Both the position numbers and the translations under genes were made by a program. A stretch of DNA of 64,000 nucleotides from Anisakis pegreffii (Eukaryota > Nematoda > Chromadorea > Rhabditida > Anisakidae): contig JAPYMA010003037.1 in assembly GCA_035041965.1 (NCBI GenBank), positions 110,616-174,615 on the forward strand, read 5' to 3'. Below are positions 25,601 through 38,800 of this stretch, one piece after another (within the stretch, counting starts at the first letter, position 1; the number at the start of each line of letters is the position of its first letter). The notes under the pieces are model-generated. The model was not told the DNA's origin. It did no database searches and was given only the letters and a program-made list of their open reading frames with translations.

Positions 25601-28427
25601 GTCAATTCCAGAATATGAGGTCAGTTGAATGTGCCGTATTGAATTGATTTACATTCCAATGAAGTACGGTTTCGCCAAGTAATTGGAGAGGATACTATTA
25701 AACGTGAGCAGATCTACTCAAGCGCAGAACGTGGATCTTTGAAAATTTTCCCACTGATAGGAAAACTACTGGATACGTGGAAAAGGGTCATGACAATGGA
25801 ATCAATAAAATAACTGATTCGGGCGTATCTGCGACAAAAATTCATGATTCATTGCATGGAATGAGCGCATGAAATGCTCAAAATTTGTTCCGGGCAATGA
25901 TTATATAATATTTCAGCGGATAGTCAGCAACATGTACATGTACATGCACATTGACTGAGTTCGTTTCAGTGATTTATTTGGGAGCGGAGATTTTCGGGGA
26001 TATTAAGAAAAAAATCCATTTCAATGCAAAATGTGGCTAGTTATCATTGTTCTCTTTAACAAGGGTGGAATTTTAGCAGCCTATATTGACCGTGTTTGCT
26101 GTATCTTCAGATCGGCAATAGTCTTCCTTCTAGTCGCTATGGCGGTAGCGTGCAAGTGAGACCGAGTGTACTGGTAAACTCTTCTGAAATACATTGCAAT
26201 CTTTTCGTTGCAAGAATCTTTTCGTTAATGAGTTGTGCCAAGCAATATGTTTTGGTTTGGTGGGAACATAAAAATTGCGACAAGTGATTGATAGGGGTCA
26301 TTTTATTTAATTATCGTTTCAATCAATGTAAAACGAGCTGTTATACTGTCATAGATGAACATCCTTGGTGGGTTAATCAAGTGAAAAATTACTGCTAACA
26401 ATTATGAAGGTGTACTGAATTGCTCCAGTTTTTTTTCTGAGCAATTTCACAAGTTCTGAGGATAGTTTTACACGTTCGGACTGAAACACCTTCAAAAGTT
26501 CATTTCGAGAATTGATCTACAGAGTGAGTCGTTTGTAGGAATGATGTTTTGAAATTTGTGCAGGTTGATGAGAATCGTCCTCTATCAAGAGGGGAAGGTC
26601 TCGTTGATGAACTGGATGGAGAAGAAGATGATGAAGAAGGATACAGCGATGAATCAAAGGAAGTACCAGGTGAGAACTGGTAGTATCGCTTAAGAGGAAG
26701 TGTCTTGGGCCAATCGCTTGAACGGATTTCTCATAACAGGTTATGCATGAAAATGCGAAGCGATAAAGATTTGTTTCAGAGAGTGTCGAGAACGGCAATG
26801 TTGATGGCACATCCGCTGAAGACGCAACACAAAATAAATTTGGAAGCCAAACAGTGAACACAAAAAGCATCCCCCAGCAAATTCAGGTTGAATCGGCGAA
26901 GATGGAAGAGTTGAATGTCGACAATGATAAGTACGGAAGGCGATCACAAATTGGTAGGTTACTTTTCAATATATCATCTGATCATCTGGTAACATGGAAC
27001 TACTGATGACAAGATTAATTTAATGATATGATGACATCAAAAGGATTCCATTTCTCTTATCGTTAGTGCGTTAGGTGCTGACTGTTTGTTGAATTGAACA
27101 TGCAAAAAATTTTCAAATTTGCATCAGCTTCACAGCGTAGTATCACTTGATATCGATAAGTTCAACTATTTAAACGCGAGTGAATCTTTCGATTTCCGCA
27201 TCTTGCAGATGACACAGATAAGAAGTCGACCACCAAAATAGGTTCATTGGATTCCAGTCCGTCTGGTAACGTATTTGCGATACGTTCACCAGGAAATGGA
27301 GTAGTCGGAGGTGGATACCTCGGGTTGCCTTCACCAGAACTATTTGGTGCACATCGGTCTTATCTGGCTGTGCCTGCCGGAGCAGGGCAAGTTGCTGTAC
27401 AAAGATTCCAGGATGGATGTTGTGGTGGAAGTTGGTTCTCAAGATCTGGTAAATTCTGCACACCGATCAATCTCGAGCCATGCATACCACTAATTCCGAG
27501 AGCTTGCGGTAATTAGTTTGCATTTCCTTTAAAATTTTGAAGTATGCCCTAATATGGTAGCTGGAGCTAGAAAGTAAGTCTAAAGTTGTGGACGTGTCGA
27601 GAAAGGTCCATTGACTTCGGTTTAGTTCATGACAGAATGAGTCACTATAGCATTTTCACCGAGTTTCGCAAATGAATGGCTTCGCGGTCAGTGAAAGGCG
27701 AATGCTGTTCAGAGAAAATATCGGAAACTCTTAAATTGCTATTCGACGTCGTTTCTGCAGTGTTTGGAGCTCATTCGCATTAGTTTTTCTGCTAAATATA
27801 TACGGATGCATTAGAATGGACTTTAACAAGAGTGTGGTACATCAACGCCAACAGTTAGAATGAATAAATAATTTGGTTGAAGGATGTGGACTGGACATCT
27901 TGTGTGGTTGCAGAACAGGTAAAGACTGATTAGAGTGATTCCGGTGTTCGATTGTGATTTTGCATGTTATTCGAATTTTTTGCTGAAAAATTTGCGGTTT
28001 TCAGTGATGTCAATGAACATGACATTCTTCTCAGCACGATTATCTGCAATTGTTATGACGCATTACTAGATTGCACACCTCAGTTCTCTTGTATCAATGC
28101 ACTCGAAAGAAAAGCCATTTTTCACAAGCATGTGCATCTCAGTCCATGTACAGTCACGAGCGTCGCTCGTAACACATTCACCCCAAGTACACAAGTGTAT
28201 GATTGGTACTCACATGTGGTCAACGATGACGTTCACAATCTCGCTAACATCCACTAGCAGCTGCTGCATACTTGCTTGAATGATTCTGATATCGTGCTAT
28301 GCAGCCTAAAATTATTTGCCTTTCAGTATGTTTGGATTGCGACTCACCGTGTCCACCGCCATGCTATCAACCGAGGCAAATCATTTGCAAGAAAAGAAGA
28401 AAAAGGAGGTTTGTATTTTGCTATTGA
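16603..28427 (+). CDS. Very long secreted Ser/Thr/Pro-rich protein with a Cys-rich C-terminus
   Basis: No family recognised. Proposed exons: 16603-16708, 16970-17075, 17153-17346, 17740-18125, 18314-18365, 19230-19514 (or to 19295), 20366-20617, 20992-21162, 21278-21667, 21729-21806, 22235-23596, 24165-24787, 25269-25619, 26111-26155, 26564-26669, 26780-26953, 27209-27508, 28327-28427. Reading frame is continuous across all junctions, giving about 1,620-1,693 residues. The N-terminus is a signal peptide (MWSAAFLLLSFLKAFTQA). The middle is low complexity: Ser/Thr/Asn-rich with repeated S-x-Y-x-P motifs (SPAYVPL, HPAWIPF). A Pro/Ala/Ser-rich part (24165-25619) and an acidic stretch (DGEEDDEEG) follow. 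The end is Cys-rich (DGCCGGSW, CLDCDSPCPPPC) and basic (KKRRKRR). Could be an extracellular matrix, cuticle or mucin-like protein; this is inference from composition. The very end could continue past a possible GTTTGT donor. Confidence 0.72.
24540..26100 (+). repeat. Tandem duplication of a Pro-rich exon plus its intron
   Basis: The 3' half of the exon 24165-24787 and the exon 25269-25619 are homologous: both have SSIQP or SVQPQ, then NSG, PAP, ASQV, PLNP, a LTE motif, STSD, SNSLSP and P-EYG/E, ending in a GT[TC]AGTTGAAT donor. The following introns are also alike. A third acceptor with the same first bases (TTTTAGCA, 26071-26078) is followed by only 11 codons before the frame degrades, so the third copy is broken. 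Confidence 0.8.
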
Positions 28428-30290
28428 ATTCATTCCATTCAAGTAAAAATGATCGATGATACAACATCAATTGATATGGTGTCGGATGAAAATTTTAAGA
28501 GTGGCCGAAATGGGAGGACAGTACATGACCTTAGTGAGCTGATGAAAAATTCTGATGTGAATCATTGTCTTATCATTCATGTTCAGGTCATCCCCGTTAC
28601 GATTTCTCAGGAATCACCTGTAATTACTACGTTTCGGTGCCATTTTTGACGTGTTCGTCTGACGAATGTTACTTGTGAAAACCGGAATTTTCGAGAAAGG
28701 AATTTTATCTGCTCGTTTCAATTTGTCGCTGTTGGAGTCGTCGAAAGCATTGCAAAAAGCTCAAATTTTTAAATATTTATCGAAAAAGTCTTTCATATTT
28801 CCCATGTGTTTATGATTCCTTAATGATTTGAACAAAACTGCCATGGAACGATCACCTAACTATTGCTGGATATCTCACATTCAATCTTTTTTTTTGGCCT
28901 GAAAAGTTGAACTTAGTCATATGACATGTGTTTTCCAGTGCACTTATCATATTCAACAATTTGTTGAATTTAAATTGATCTGTCAGTGAGATCATTCAGT
29001 ACTGACACATATAAATCATGGATTCCCCAGTTGAAGAATTGTTCGCATCAGATGATTTCCATTTATTGGTATGTGCTTGATTTGTGAGTAGTGCAGTATG
29101 TGAATGTCTTTCTCAGTAATCATATCGTGAAGTGTACTGTGTGCATTTCGCAGATTTTATGTATGCAGTTTCACTTCATACATACCTAATTTATGTGTTA
29201 GTGTTAGTGATAAAATATTTTTTGCACGGCTTCGAAACAAAAAAGTCGAAACAGCGTATGTGATGCTTGCACATTCCCGACCGTTTTTCAACTCTCGGAC
29301 CAGCACAGAGTCCCGGGGTAGAAGAACAATTATAATGGAACGACAACTCAATGCTGCTGACGAAATAGGGAGCGAAAGTGATAAAATGACGAATTTTTTG
29401 TTCATTACTTTCTGAAGAACGAAAGCAGATGTGATAGTAGTATGGATGATCAATGCTTGAAGTCATTGAAGTTTGGACAATGAATAACAAATATAACTGA
29501 ATGTAAATGAACTGGGAATGGTTAAAGCGTGATGCAAGATGAGCATATCAGCAAAATTATATCAAATGCAGTTTTTTGTCAAGTATCAAAATCCCTGGAT
29601 TATTTGGGACGTAGATCGCAGGATGAAGATTCAAATGACAATGTCAGTGCCCCGTGCAAACACCGTTCATAAGACGAGCATGATGGAAATTTAGGTTTGG
29701 CAAAGAGGCCATCATTCACACTTGATGTTGAGGAATAGTGATACTCATGATTGAATCTACATATTCAGAGCAGCTGATGCTAGTGGTGCCATTCTTAGTG
29801 CCCATTGGATCTCTTAGCATGTTCATTGATAATTTGGCTACTTATGAGTCGAAGAATATTAAAATGAAGTGAATGAATCACTCAAATGATGAGATTAACA
29901 TCAGCGAGGCATTGTTCAAGTGGATTCATCCACGTCCTGCATTTATCTGTGGTAGCATCTGATCTTCTTCGATATGGAAGAAATCATTCGTGAGAAAATA
30001 CATTAATTGTGGGTATGATATAACTGAATTTATAATGATCATTGATGGGCATCTGTGCCGTTCGGCGTTCACTCAAATGAACGTCATATAATTGTTTCAC
30101 ACCTTCATTTCGCAACCATTCTAATTCAAATGAGGTCATTTGTCACCGTTGTTTTTTAGGTCAAACATTCAGCTCGCTCTCAATTAAGATTTGATTTTCG
30201 ATTGCGAAGAGTTTCAATCAAAAAACAGTCATCAAAACATTTCACGCATCGATCACTCGCCAAGTTTGACTTTACATTCGGCTTGAACTT
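28428..30290. other. Intergenic, nothing recognised
   Basis: 1.9 kb between two plus-strand genes. Open frames at 28449-28649 and 29157-29490 show no family features or splice context. Confidence 0.45.
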
Positions 30291-30293
30291 AAC

Positions 30294-30303
30294 AGATTTT
30301 CAG
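30294..30303 (+). promoter_or_regulatory. Probable spliced-leader acceptor abutting the ATG
   Basis: CAGATTTTCAG is followed directly by the ATG at 30304. This is the usual geometry of a trans-splice site in nematodes. Confidence 0.6.
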
Positions 30304-31553
30304 ATGTTACTTGTTGCTTCTTTCACTGCCCTTCTAGCTATTTGCTCGGCTGAATTTTCTCATAATGGTAAGTTCTTCGTTCTCTGAATTTACTTTGAAA
30401 TTCGACTAACTTTTCTTATTTGTCCATCGCCGGTCTCTAGGGTGTTCATTGCACAATACATTTGTTGATTTATTGAAAAATGACGGAAAGAACTGAAACC
30501 AGAATGTCTCTGACAAATTCCTCATACTGTCATGGTTGATGGCACTTGCGTCTAGCCGCGTTTCGAAATTGCCACGAGAGGTGGAACTGCCTCGACTAGG
30601 TATATGAGTAATTATTAAAGATGAAATGACTGTTGATCAACAACTTATTCACCGTTCTCGAGTAAAAATGTTTTATGCGCTAATATCATGCAATTCCATT
30701 GCAAAACAACAATGAAGATGCTTAAATGTGACATTTGGATCAAAAAAAATTGTGCAGATTCGTTTATCCATTTGGATAGGTCCTTCTTACTTGAACAATA
30801 ATCCATGAAAGGGTTCAATAGGCCGCAATCGATCTGCGGTATGAGATATTACGTGGATGAATTAATTTCTAGAAAATCGACAGTATACGTGTTTGAGCAC
30901 GACACCTGGTGAGCCGGCCGACTGTACACTTCGATTCAAAGACGGCGATAATGAACGAACAACAATCAACGATAGCGGCTGCTTTACGGTACGTATTCTC
31001 CTACACAATCATATCAATACTTTAGTGCTTTACTATAGCATACTTTAGTGCACATACAGTCTTAGGACTTTCGAGAGTAACGCAATTGGTTTCTATGTCA
31101 AAACTGTTACGACTGCACACACGGAAGCAGTTACCGATTGACTAGCAAAATATGAGACTTTAGCATACTTTAGTGCAAATACAACGACAGTGGACTGTAC
31201 AATGCGATGGTTTAAGCAAGAACATGTTAGAATTGGGCGTTGTTTCTTTGTGATATGAGTGAATAATGCAGGAGAATGATGCAAAGAGCAACAAACAACT
31301 GGTTTACTGTCCACTACAGTGTCCAAAAGCTGACTCTGCTTATGTTTCGCTGAAACGACCATCGAACAACAACAACTGCGTTTCGTTCTTCAGCTATAAT
31401 GTGGTAAAACGGCAAAATGACTGGTTCTTATGGAGATCTGGAAAGTGTCTTCAAGAAGAAATTCAATTCGATATCGGTTGTACATTCCCATTCAAAAAAC
31501 CCATATCGAAACGCAAAGCAAACGCTAAATTCAACAGTCAGAAGAGTTCTTAA
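30304..31553 (+). CDS. Small secreted eight-cysteine protein
   Basis: Three exons: 30304-30367, 30873-30988, 31272-31553, giving 153 residues. Exon 1 is a signal peptide (MLLVASFTALLAICSA) ending in GTAAGT. Exon 2 carries three cysteines (QYTCLS, ADCTL, SGCFT). Exon 3 carries five (LVYCPLQCP, NNCVSF, GKCLQ, IGCTF) and a basic C-terminal tail (KKPISKRKANAK). Mature length is about 137 residues with eight cysteines, an even number compatible with four disulphides. I do not recognise the fold. Introns are about 505 and 283 nt with standard sites. An AATAAA lies near 31799-31812, about 250 nt past the stop. Confidence 0.72.
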
Positions 31554-32870
31554 ATGTTTTGCATAGGTAATTAACAGTGATCGGGGAACATTCATTCCAT
31601 AGTTCTCATAGCTATTCTTTATATTCCATTATCTGGGTTGTGCGTGACCGAAAAATTTTGGCAGAATGGATTGAGTGATCCTGATGCATATTCATTGTGA
31701 TCGTTATGATCCTTCATATAGTGCATTGAATATTGCACATACCTTTATACAAAGTGAATCAGTATAATAAACAGGTGTGTGTGCGTGAATAACAAACAAA
31801 TAAATGAATAAAGTAATAATCATAATGCTTGTTATCAATGAAATAAGAATATCACTCCTCTCAGCGTACTGTTTCGAATATAACCTTGAACTGAACACAA
31901 CAACAGAACAATGCTTGTCTGTCACGAAAAATGCAAAATGATCGCTCAATATTCATATTGGAAACATTGTACATGTGTGCTTCGCGAGAAGTTGATTCTG
32001 AAAATGATGAATCGAAAAAAAAGCGTTGAATACAATGCGAATGATAAATGAAACGGAAAAAAGTAGAAAAATTATTGAAAATACAACAAATAGCATGGAA
32101 ATGACTTGTGAATAAATAGCAATTGCTTACAAAACTGCATATGGAAAACTTCACTAATAGATAGAGATGTAAACTGTTCGAAAATATAACATCCAATTCA
32201 TAACATTAATTGCAAATGATTGTGGCAAGCATGATCGCACGGATTGGATTACTTTATGATAAGGAAACAACGCTACATCAGGATATTCAGTGGGTAGCGT
32301 ATGGAAGAATATTACGAATGAACACCTGATCGCATTAGTTAGACTTTTTGCGAGAGAAATGTACGGCATATAAAGGAAATACACTTAAATTGTGATGCTG
32401 TGATAGACTTGCCTGCAATGAATGCGTAGGATGCTCCTTATAAATATCTCTTACATTTATTGCATTAGAAAATTATCTTTTGGTACTTATGAGAAATTAC
32501 ATAGTAATATTATAAAACAACGCAAACGAATGACTGTAAATTGCGAAAGAAGTGCAAATGGTGAATTATCACAGCATGATTGGGAAAATTTAACGATTGT
32601 AAGTATCACTTTGGGTTAGGCGATCAATTATACGAAATGCTGCTGAAGTCGACTGAAAACGGAAAGAAATCGACTGAAAATGAAAAGAATTGATTAATTT
32701 CAACTAGAATGCCTCTTATAAAGACACCAAAAACTTCACACGAAAATCCACCAGATGCACTCGAAATTTTAGTATTCCCAAAATAAATGTTATTGAGAGC
32801 AGAAAAATTTTCACGACGTAATGATATCATCTTCCCCAAACGGTCTTATTACTGGAACATGTTTCCAGCC
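31554..32870. other. Intergenic between convergent genes
   Basis: Holds the 3' ends of the small secreted protein (plus) and the calcium ATPase (minus). Short open frames here are not supported by family or splice evidence. A run of GACTGAAAA-type repeats lies around 32648-32690. Confidence 0.45.
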
Positions 32871-32876
32871 AGTCTC

Positions 32877-35800
32877 TCAAATATCAATGGTGATGACACG
32901 ACGTTGTTTAGTGCCACTGGTGGACTCTTTTTGTTTTTTGGAGCGTTCACATTGTTTCGTTTCCGATTCAGAGTGCGGCTCGTTCTCCGGTTTTTCACTT
33001 GTTTTTGGCTGCGATATAGTTTGGGCAGAAGATGTAGATTGGATGCTGTCAAATGGCTGTTTGGATCTGGTCACGTGTATGGCTCCTACGATAAAATAAT
33101 CGTATCGCATTGCTATTAATCGCACATTTTTTAATTCACAATAACTGTGTGGCTATTCAATTGACGAAAAAACCAATGCGCAAAAGACACTTTCAAAAGT
33201 AACTTACTTTTCTGGAATGTTTTCTTTCGTTTATCCCGTTGAGTGTTTTGTTTCCATTGCTCGGCAGCTGCATCTTTCGCAACTTTCGGTGCCGTTTCAC
33301 CAAGATTTCTTTTCAAGCCAGATTGAAATGCACGAATTACACGAAACTGAAACGTAAATTGATTTCAGTCCTAAAGTGATTCAGGATTCAGCTTCAGGGC
33401 TGTTTGTTTGATGAGAACGAGAGGATCGGAAGAATCATTAGGGGGTAGCAAAATGACACGAAAATTAACTCACACGAAGAATAAATAAAGTGACCCCACG
33501 ATTCCACAACTGTTTGCCGTTTCGTGATGGTAGTTTGGGCTGCAAACATCGGGTGTTGCAACAACCCTTTATAGGAATTGCCGTTGGTCTCATCTCTCCC
33601 CGTCCATATGCCATTCTTTTGGGCAATTTCTTGCTTGGAATTGTAGCAACCACCTGAAACATGCGTTCGTTATTGGTCTTTCAGTCATTAAAATTGCATC
33701 TCAAAGCAACTTTTAAAAAGAAAAAAGGAAACGAGACAAGATTAATGATGGAGCCCCGCTTCAAGGTCTCGATACGAGATGAGAGAACCAACGTACTGCG
33801 TCGAACGGTGATATGAGATGAAACATTTCATAAAATACCGAAATATTTTGAAAAAAAATTTTACGAAATTTCTCAGAATTTGGAGAAAGTTTTCGGGCCA
33901 TAGCCGTTGCATTTCTCATACTAACCCATGCAAGACAGAAGCTCCATATCGACTGAATGAGACCGTTCAGTCGATACGCACCTTCTTTCGCCTAAGACCT
34001 TACTGAAAATCAGTCTCGTCTTGTCTCGTCTGGTTTAAACGAAAGATTCAATTTGAGCCACAAGCTGGGCACGATCACTAATGGCGAGTTCTGAACGGGG
34101 CGCGAAGGAAAGCAAAAGCAGAAATCTCAATTCAAACGAATGTCAATTCAAACCTGTCCCCATAGAAGTTCGGATATGCCTAGCGATGCACAAATAGTCC
34201 ATTGCATGACGGTAAGTGGCGCAGTATGAAACCATGCACCGCCATATTCGACGATAAGTATTTGTCCGAGCAGTGTTGATGACCATATCACACAAAATAT
34301 TCGATTACTCAATAAGCCCTGAAGAATTTCATTGATGTTAAAGAATTAAAAAAAACGACTGCGAATCATGCAAAAAGCCCGTGCCTAATCTAACGCATCG
34401 CATTGATCGGCATTAATCTTACTATTAATGAGTCTTCACAACTACGTAAATACTTTCAAAAATTCACAAAATTCTTTGCATATTGAATGGCTCAAATTTG
34501 TTGTTTCCTCAAACCTTCAAAACATTCCGTTCGTTGTGCACTTTTCTCGAATTTATTTCATTGAATAATGTCATCAATACGAACGTGTTGAATACAATCG
34601 TAAAATGTTGACTGGGCGGTGCAAACAGTGCCGCGTATAGACCACTCTTAATACCAAAAAGTCGATGTCCTGGAACAAAAATCGGTTTATCAAGTTCGTG
34701 ATCCTAATCCCCGCACAGTATTTACAAACAAATTTTGGGACCATACAGTGGAAACATAAGGCGTGAGAATTCCTGAGGCCAAATTTGAAAACTTTCTTTG
34801 TTGTGTGCAGGATCACAAATAAAAACCAATAAAAACTGAATTCATTTGCCTTTAGGGATCACTTCAATACCCCTTAAATTTCGCATGCTACGTGCACTTT
34901 CGAGACGAAATAAGAATGCTACTGGAAATTCCTCTAACCGTAAAAGAAAAGTGTGAAAAGAATGATCATCTGATAGACTGCATGCGATGCGATATTTTTG
35001 ACCATCGTTCGTGAGATCAACGACTTGTTACGACCATACGGTTTTCGATTCAACAAATCATCAGTTGGTCTTTCAGTGGCCAGCGCCAACGACGCCAGTG
35101 TGTCCATAATGAGATTAATCCAGAGCATGTGAACGGCTTTCAGCGGTGAATCGGACACCGTACAAGCACCAACAAAAGCAGTCATTACGGCAACCACATT
35201 CACAGTCAATTGAAACTGGAGAAATTTCGAGATTGAGTCATATACGTTACGACCCCACTTAACCGCTTGCACGATTGACGTGAAATTGTCATCAGTCAAA
35301 ATGATATCGGACGCTTCTTTTGCTACATCCGTCCCAGCGATACCCTGAAATTTAAAATGTTCTCATGACTGATAATTTTCGGAATAATTCGATGATCATT
35401 CCACGATGTCGAAGAAATCAACATGTTGCAACGAACTAAAATCAAGCTAATATACCGGTGAAATAAGCTTGATTAACGAGTTTTCTTCGCTGATCTTGTA
35501 GTGAGTGTTAAAAAGTAAAATATTTTACCATAGCAAAGCCGACATCAGCCTTTTTGAGAGCAGGACCATCGTTCGTGCCATCGCCTGTCACAGCAACAAT
35601 TTCCCTATAAATCGCATCATTAACTGCACTCTTTGTACTGAAATCGTGACATGGACAAAATTTACTTCCAACTCGAAACTTTCACCTAATTCAGGTTATG
35701 TTCTCTTGGCTAACTGATAAAAAATAACCGTGCAGGATTGAGCTTGCTGTTGATGATTCCCTTAACCAGTATGTACTTATCGGCTGGTTGTGCACGCGCT

Positions 35801-38800
35801 AAAACGCGAAGACGAGGCCATATTTGATCAAGTCTCTCCTGACTGATCCGTCCATCTTCACCTCGAATTCTGAATCACTATTCAAATTTTGAACAGTTAA
35901 ATATTATGGTGGTGATCGTTCATCTAGGCTAACAAATATTATCAGTTCAATCAGTACGATACTGCAATCTTCTCTGACCAATTCGACATGATTTGTGCGC
36001 GATTATCTGAATCATAGCAAAACTCAACGATAATCATCTGAACACTCGATGGTGAGCAATTGCAATTGAAACGAATCACCTCCTATTAAATTCCTTGCCC
36101 TCCAACGCCAGAAAATCCTCGCCAGGCTCAAGTATACGACAGGCTGTTGCTATTGCTCTTGCTGTGTTGATGTTGTCACCAGTGACCATGCGAACCGTTA
36201 TGCCCGCTCGTTTGCACTTTGCTATGGCAGCCGGGACTTCTGGCCGAACTGGATCCTAAACTGCTTTTCCATGATGAACCCACATAAGATGGTAACGAGT
36301 GTACTCGCCTAATGAACCAATTGCTTACCTGTATACCAACAATGGCGATTCCAGTCATGCAACCCGCTATGTCTTTTTCATCATCCCAGTTTATTTCGTC
36401 ATCTACTCCAAACGCAATCTGAAATTTACACACAATTTCGAATGTATAAGAAGCGAGCATGATGTCCTTCCCTTGTGTACCTTAAGCGGTTGGCTAACGT
36501 ATCATACGAATAGAACCACGCTCTCAACGATTCAATCCCCAGGATTGACCATGACTCACAATCAGGTCTTTTTGACAAAAATACTTTCACTTACCTACAT
36601 CGAGCCTGATACAGATTTTGCCAGCGGATCACATGAAAATTGATCCGATCTTACGTAAGAAAACGGTCAAAAAAAAACTCACCTCGTTGTGCTCCGCATC
36701 CCTGAAAGATTTCCTGATGTAGTCTTTGTAAGCGATACAAATTGTTCGAAGTCCGAGTTCAGCCATATTCGTGATAATAGCGCTGGTGATTTGTTGCCTT
36801 TGCTCATCATCAAATTGATTTACGCTCAGATCCAAACCAATGAAGTGGCTACAACGTGCAAGGACAAGTTCAGCAGCACCTTTCTGATAGACTCGATACC
36901 CGACTTCAGTGCCATTCTCCGAATACAGTTTTATCACGGTCATCATTGATTTACGCGTTGAATTGAACGTATACACCTTAACATTCATTGATCAGGATCA
37001 GCATTTTCGAAGCACATTGCATTATCTGGCCATTCAGTACGACATTCCTTGCTCATAGCACATCACTGCGCTCAGAGTAGTTCTTACTTTATGAAGGCTT
37101 TCTTCTGGAAACTTGCGACGAATTTCTGCGTAATCTCCACCAATATTCTGCACAAACCCGAGCAAACCACATTCGGTTTTGTTGCCTAGTTGTTGTATCT
37201 GAAAGTGGATGTAATATAATCTGGTCGTATTCAGTACGAAAGGATCACGATTACGGTGCTTGCTTTCAGGATCACCATTTCGAAGCACACAGCAGGAAGA
37301 ATTTCAGATAAGTTTTGTAGCATCCGATTTTTCTCTTCATCATTTGAAAACAAAACGAAATGATGCTGAAAGGAATTGGATGAAATACTGAAAATTATTA
37401 CATTCCATCAAGTAAACGAACTGAAATTGAATTTCAATCACTCCGGATAAACTGCAGAGTCACTTAATCACTTAAACTAGATACCTGCTGGTTGGGCTTT
37501 GTTGGTTCCACAATCATCGTGTTATAGGCACTGTTGACCGAAATCGCTTCTGTTAGTAGATCAACCGTTTTTGCTGGCAATTGGCCTTTAGTAGGCTGAG
37601 CGTTTTGACTTGAGTAATAGTAACCTGCACACGTAATCTGTTATTTGCGGTGATTTCAATAATAACAAACGTTTTGGTTCTCGCGATCGTTTGGTCACAC
37701 ATTTAGCAATGAAAATTCGTAATCTAGACAAAACAACAGTTCAGGATGATATGTAATACCATTGATATATGACTGTACCACTGTCATTCGGTTTGTGGTC
37801 AAAGTGCCAGTTTTATCGGAACAAATGCTTGTTGCATTACCCATCGTTTCGCATGCATCCAAATGACGTACCAGATTGTTGTCATGCATCATCTTAATTG
37901 AAAGGAGATCAATGACATTAAATCATCAACAACTAAATGTTGCAAGGACAGAAACTGAAAAATATCATTTATCGATTAAGAAAAGATGTTGCAGTGGATC
38001 ACTGCTACTTGGAAACACGTTGGCGTCGAGAACGATAAGAATAATTCACCTGTTTCACCGAATAGGTAAGTGCCAGAGCGACTGCCAAAGGCAGACCTTC
38101 GGGAATCGAAATCACCAGAATAGTAACGGCTATGATGAAGAATTTCACAAAGTATTGTATATCCCCCACACTGAACGAATGCTCCCCATTCACGTATTGT
38201 TTGAAGCAGAATCTTGTCACTAGCACTATTAGTGCGATGATTGCAACGGTCGTTCCTTCAAATAGACGAGATTATCACTTGTTCACATCTTCCGCATTGA
38301 TCCCATTTGCTATCTAATCTTACGATTAGTGTCTAATTAAGGTCGGTTTTGCCCTCCTCTACATCTGAGACGTATCGTTCAATCGTCTCACAAGGAAAGA
38401 TTCTATCGAGAGACTGTTAGCTTTCAACACTTTCCCGAACAGAAAAACATTTCCAGCTAATCGCAAGGACACGAGTGAGTCCTTGTGAAAGGATTTTGTT
38501 TTATCATAATGGTTGTTTTTGAAGGAATGACATGAAAACACCGCAATATATGATGTGAAGTGCCAGTTTGGAGAGTTTAGTTTGTAGAATCGACTTCGAT
38601 GTAAGGTCGTCATTATCACTGTCTGAAGACGAGCGATCGCTGCTTGATGAATGCGAATCAGATGAAGAATGCGATGACGCCGAATTGCCCGACGAGTAGG
38701 ACGATGTTGATGAGGAACGTGATCCTGAACGAATAATTTCCACGGAATTATTCTGTATTCGACCGATTACAATGAAAACTGAACATTAAGGTCAACGAGC

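Noticed and set aside
27914..27918. Five-base micro-exon (TTGCAG-AACAG-GTAAAG) in the same intron
   Set aside because: It would break the phase between the exons 27209-27508 and 28327-28427.
27964..28257. Plus-strand frame with several cysteines between the last two exons of the long secreted-protein gene
   Set aside because: Lies in an intron whose flanking exons join in phase without it; no matching acceptor and donor pair was found.
32787..33119. Plus-strand frames over the ATPase 3' end
   Set aside because: They are antisense to the last ATPase exon, which keeps phase with the rest of the gene.
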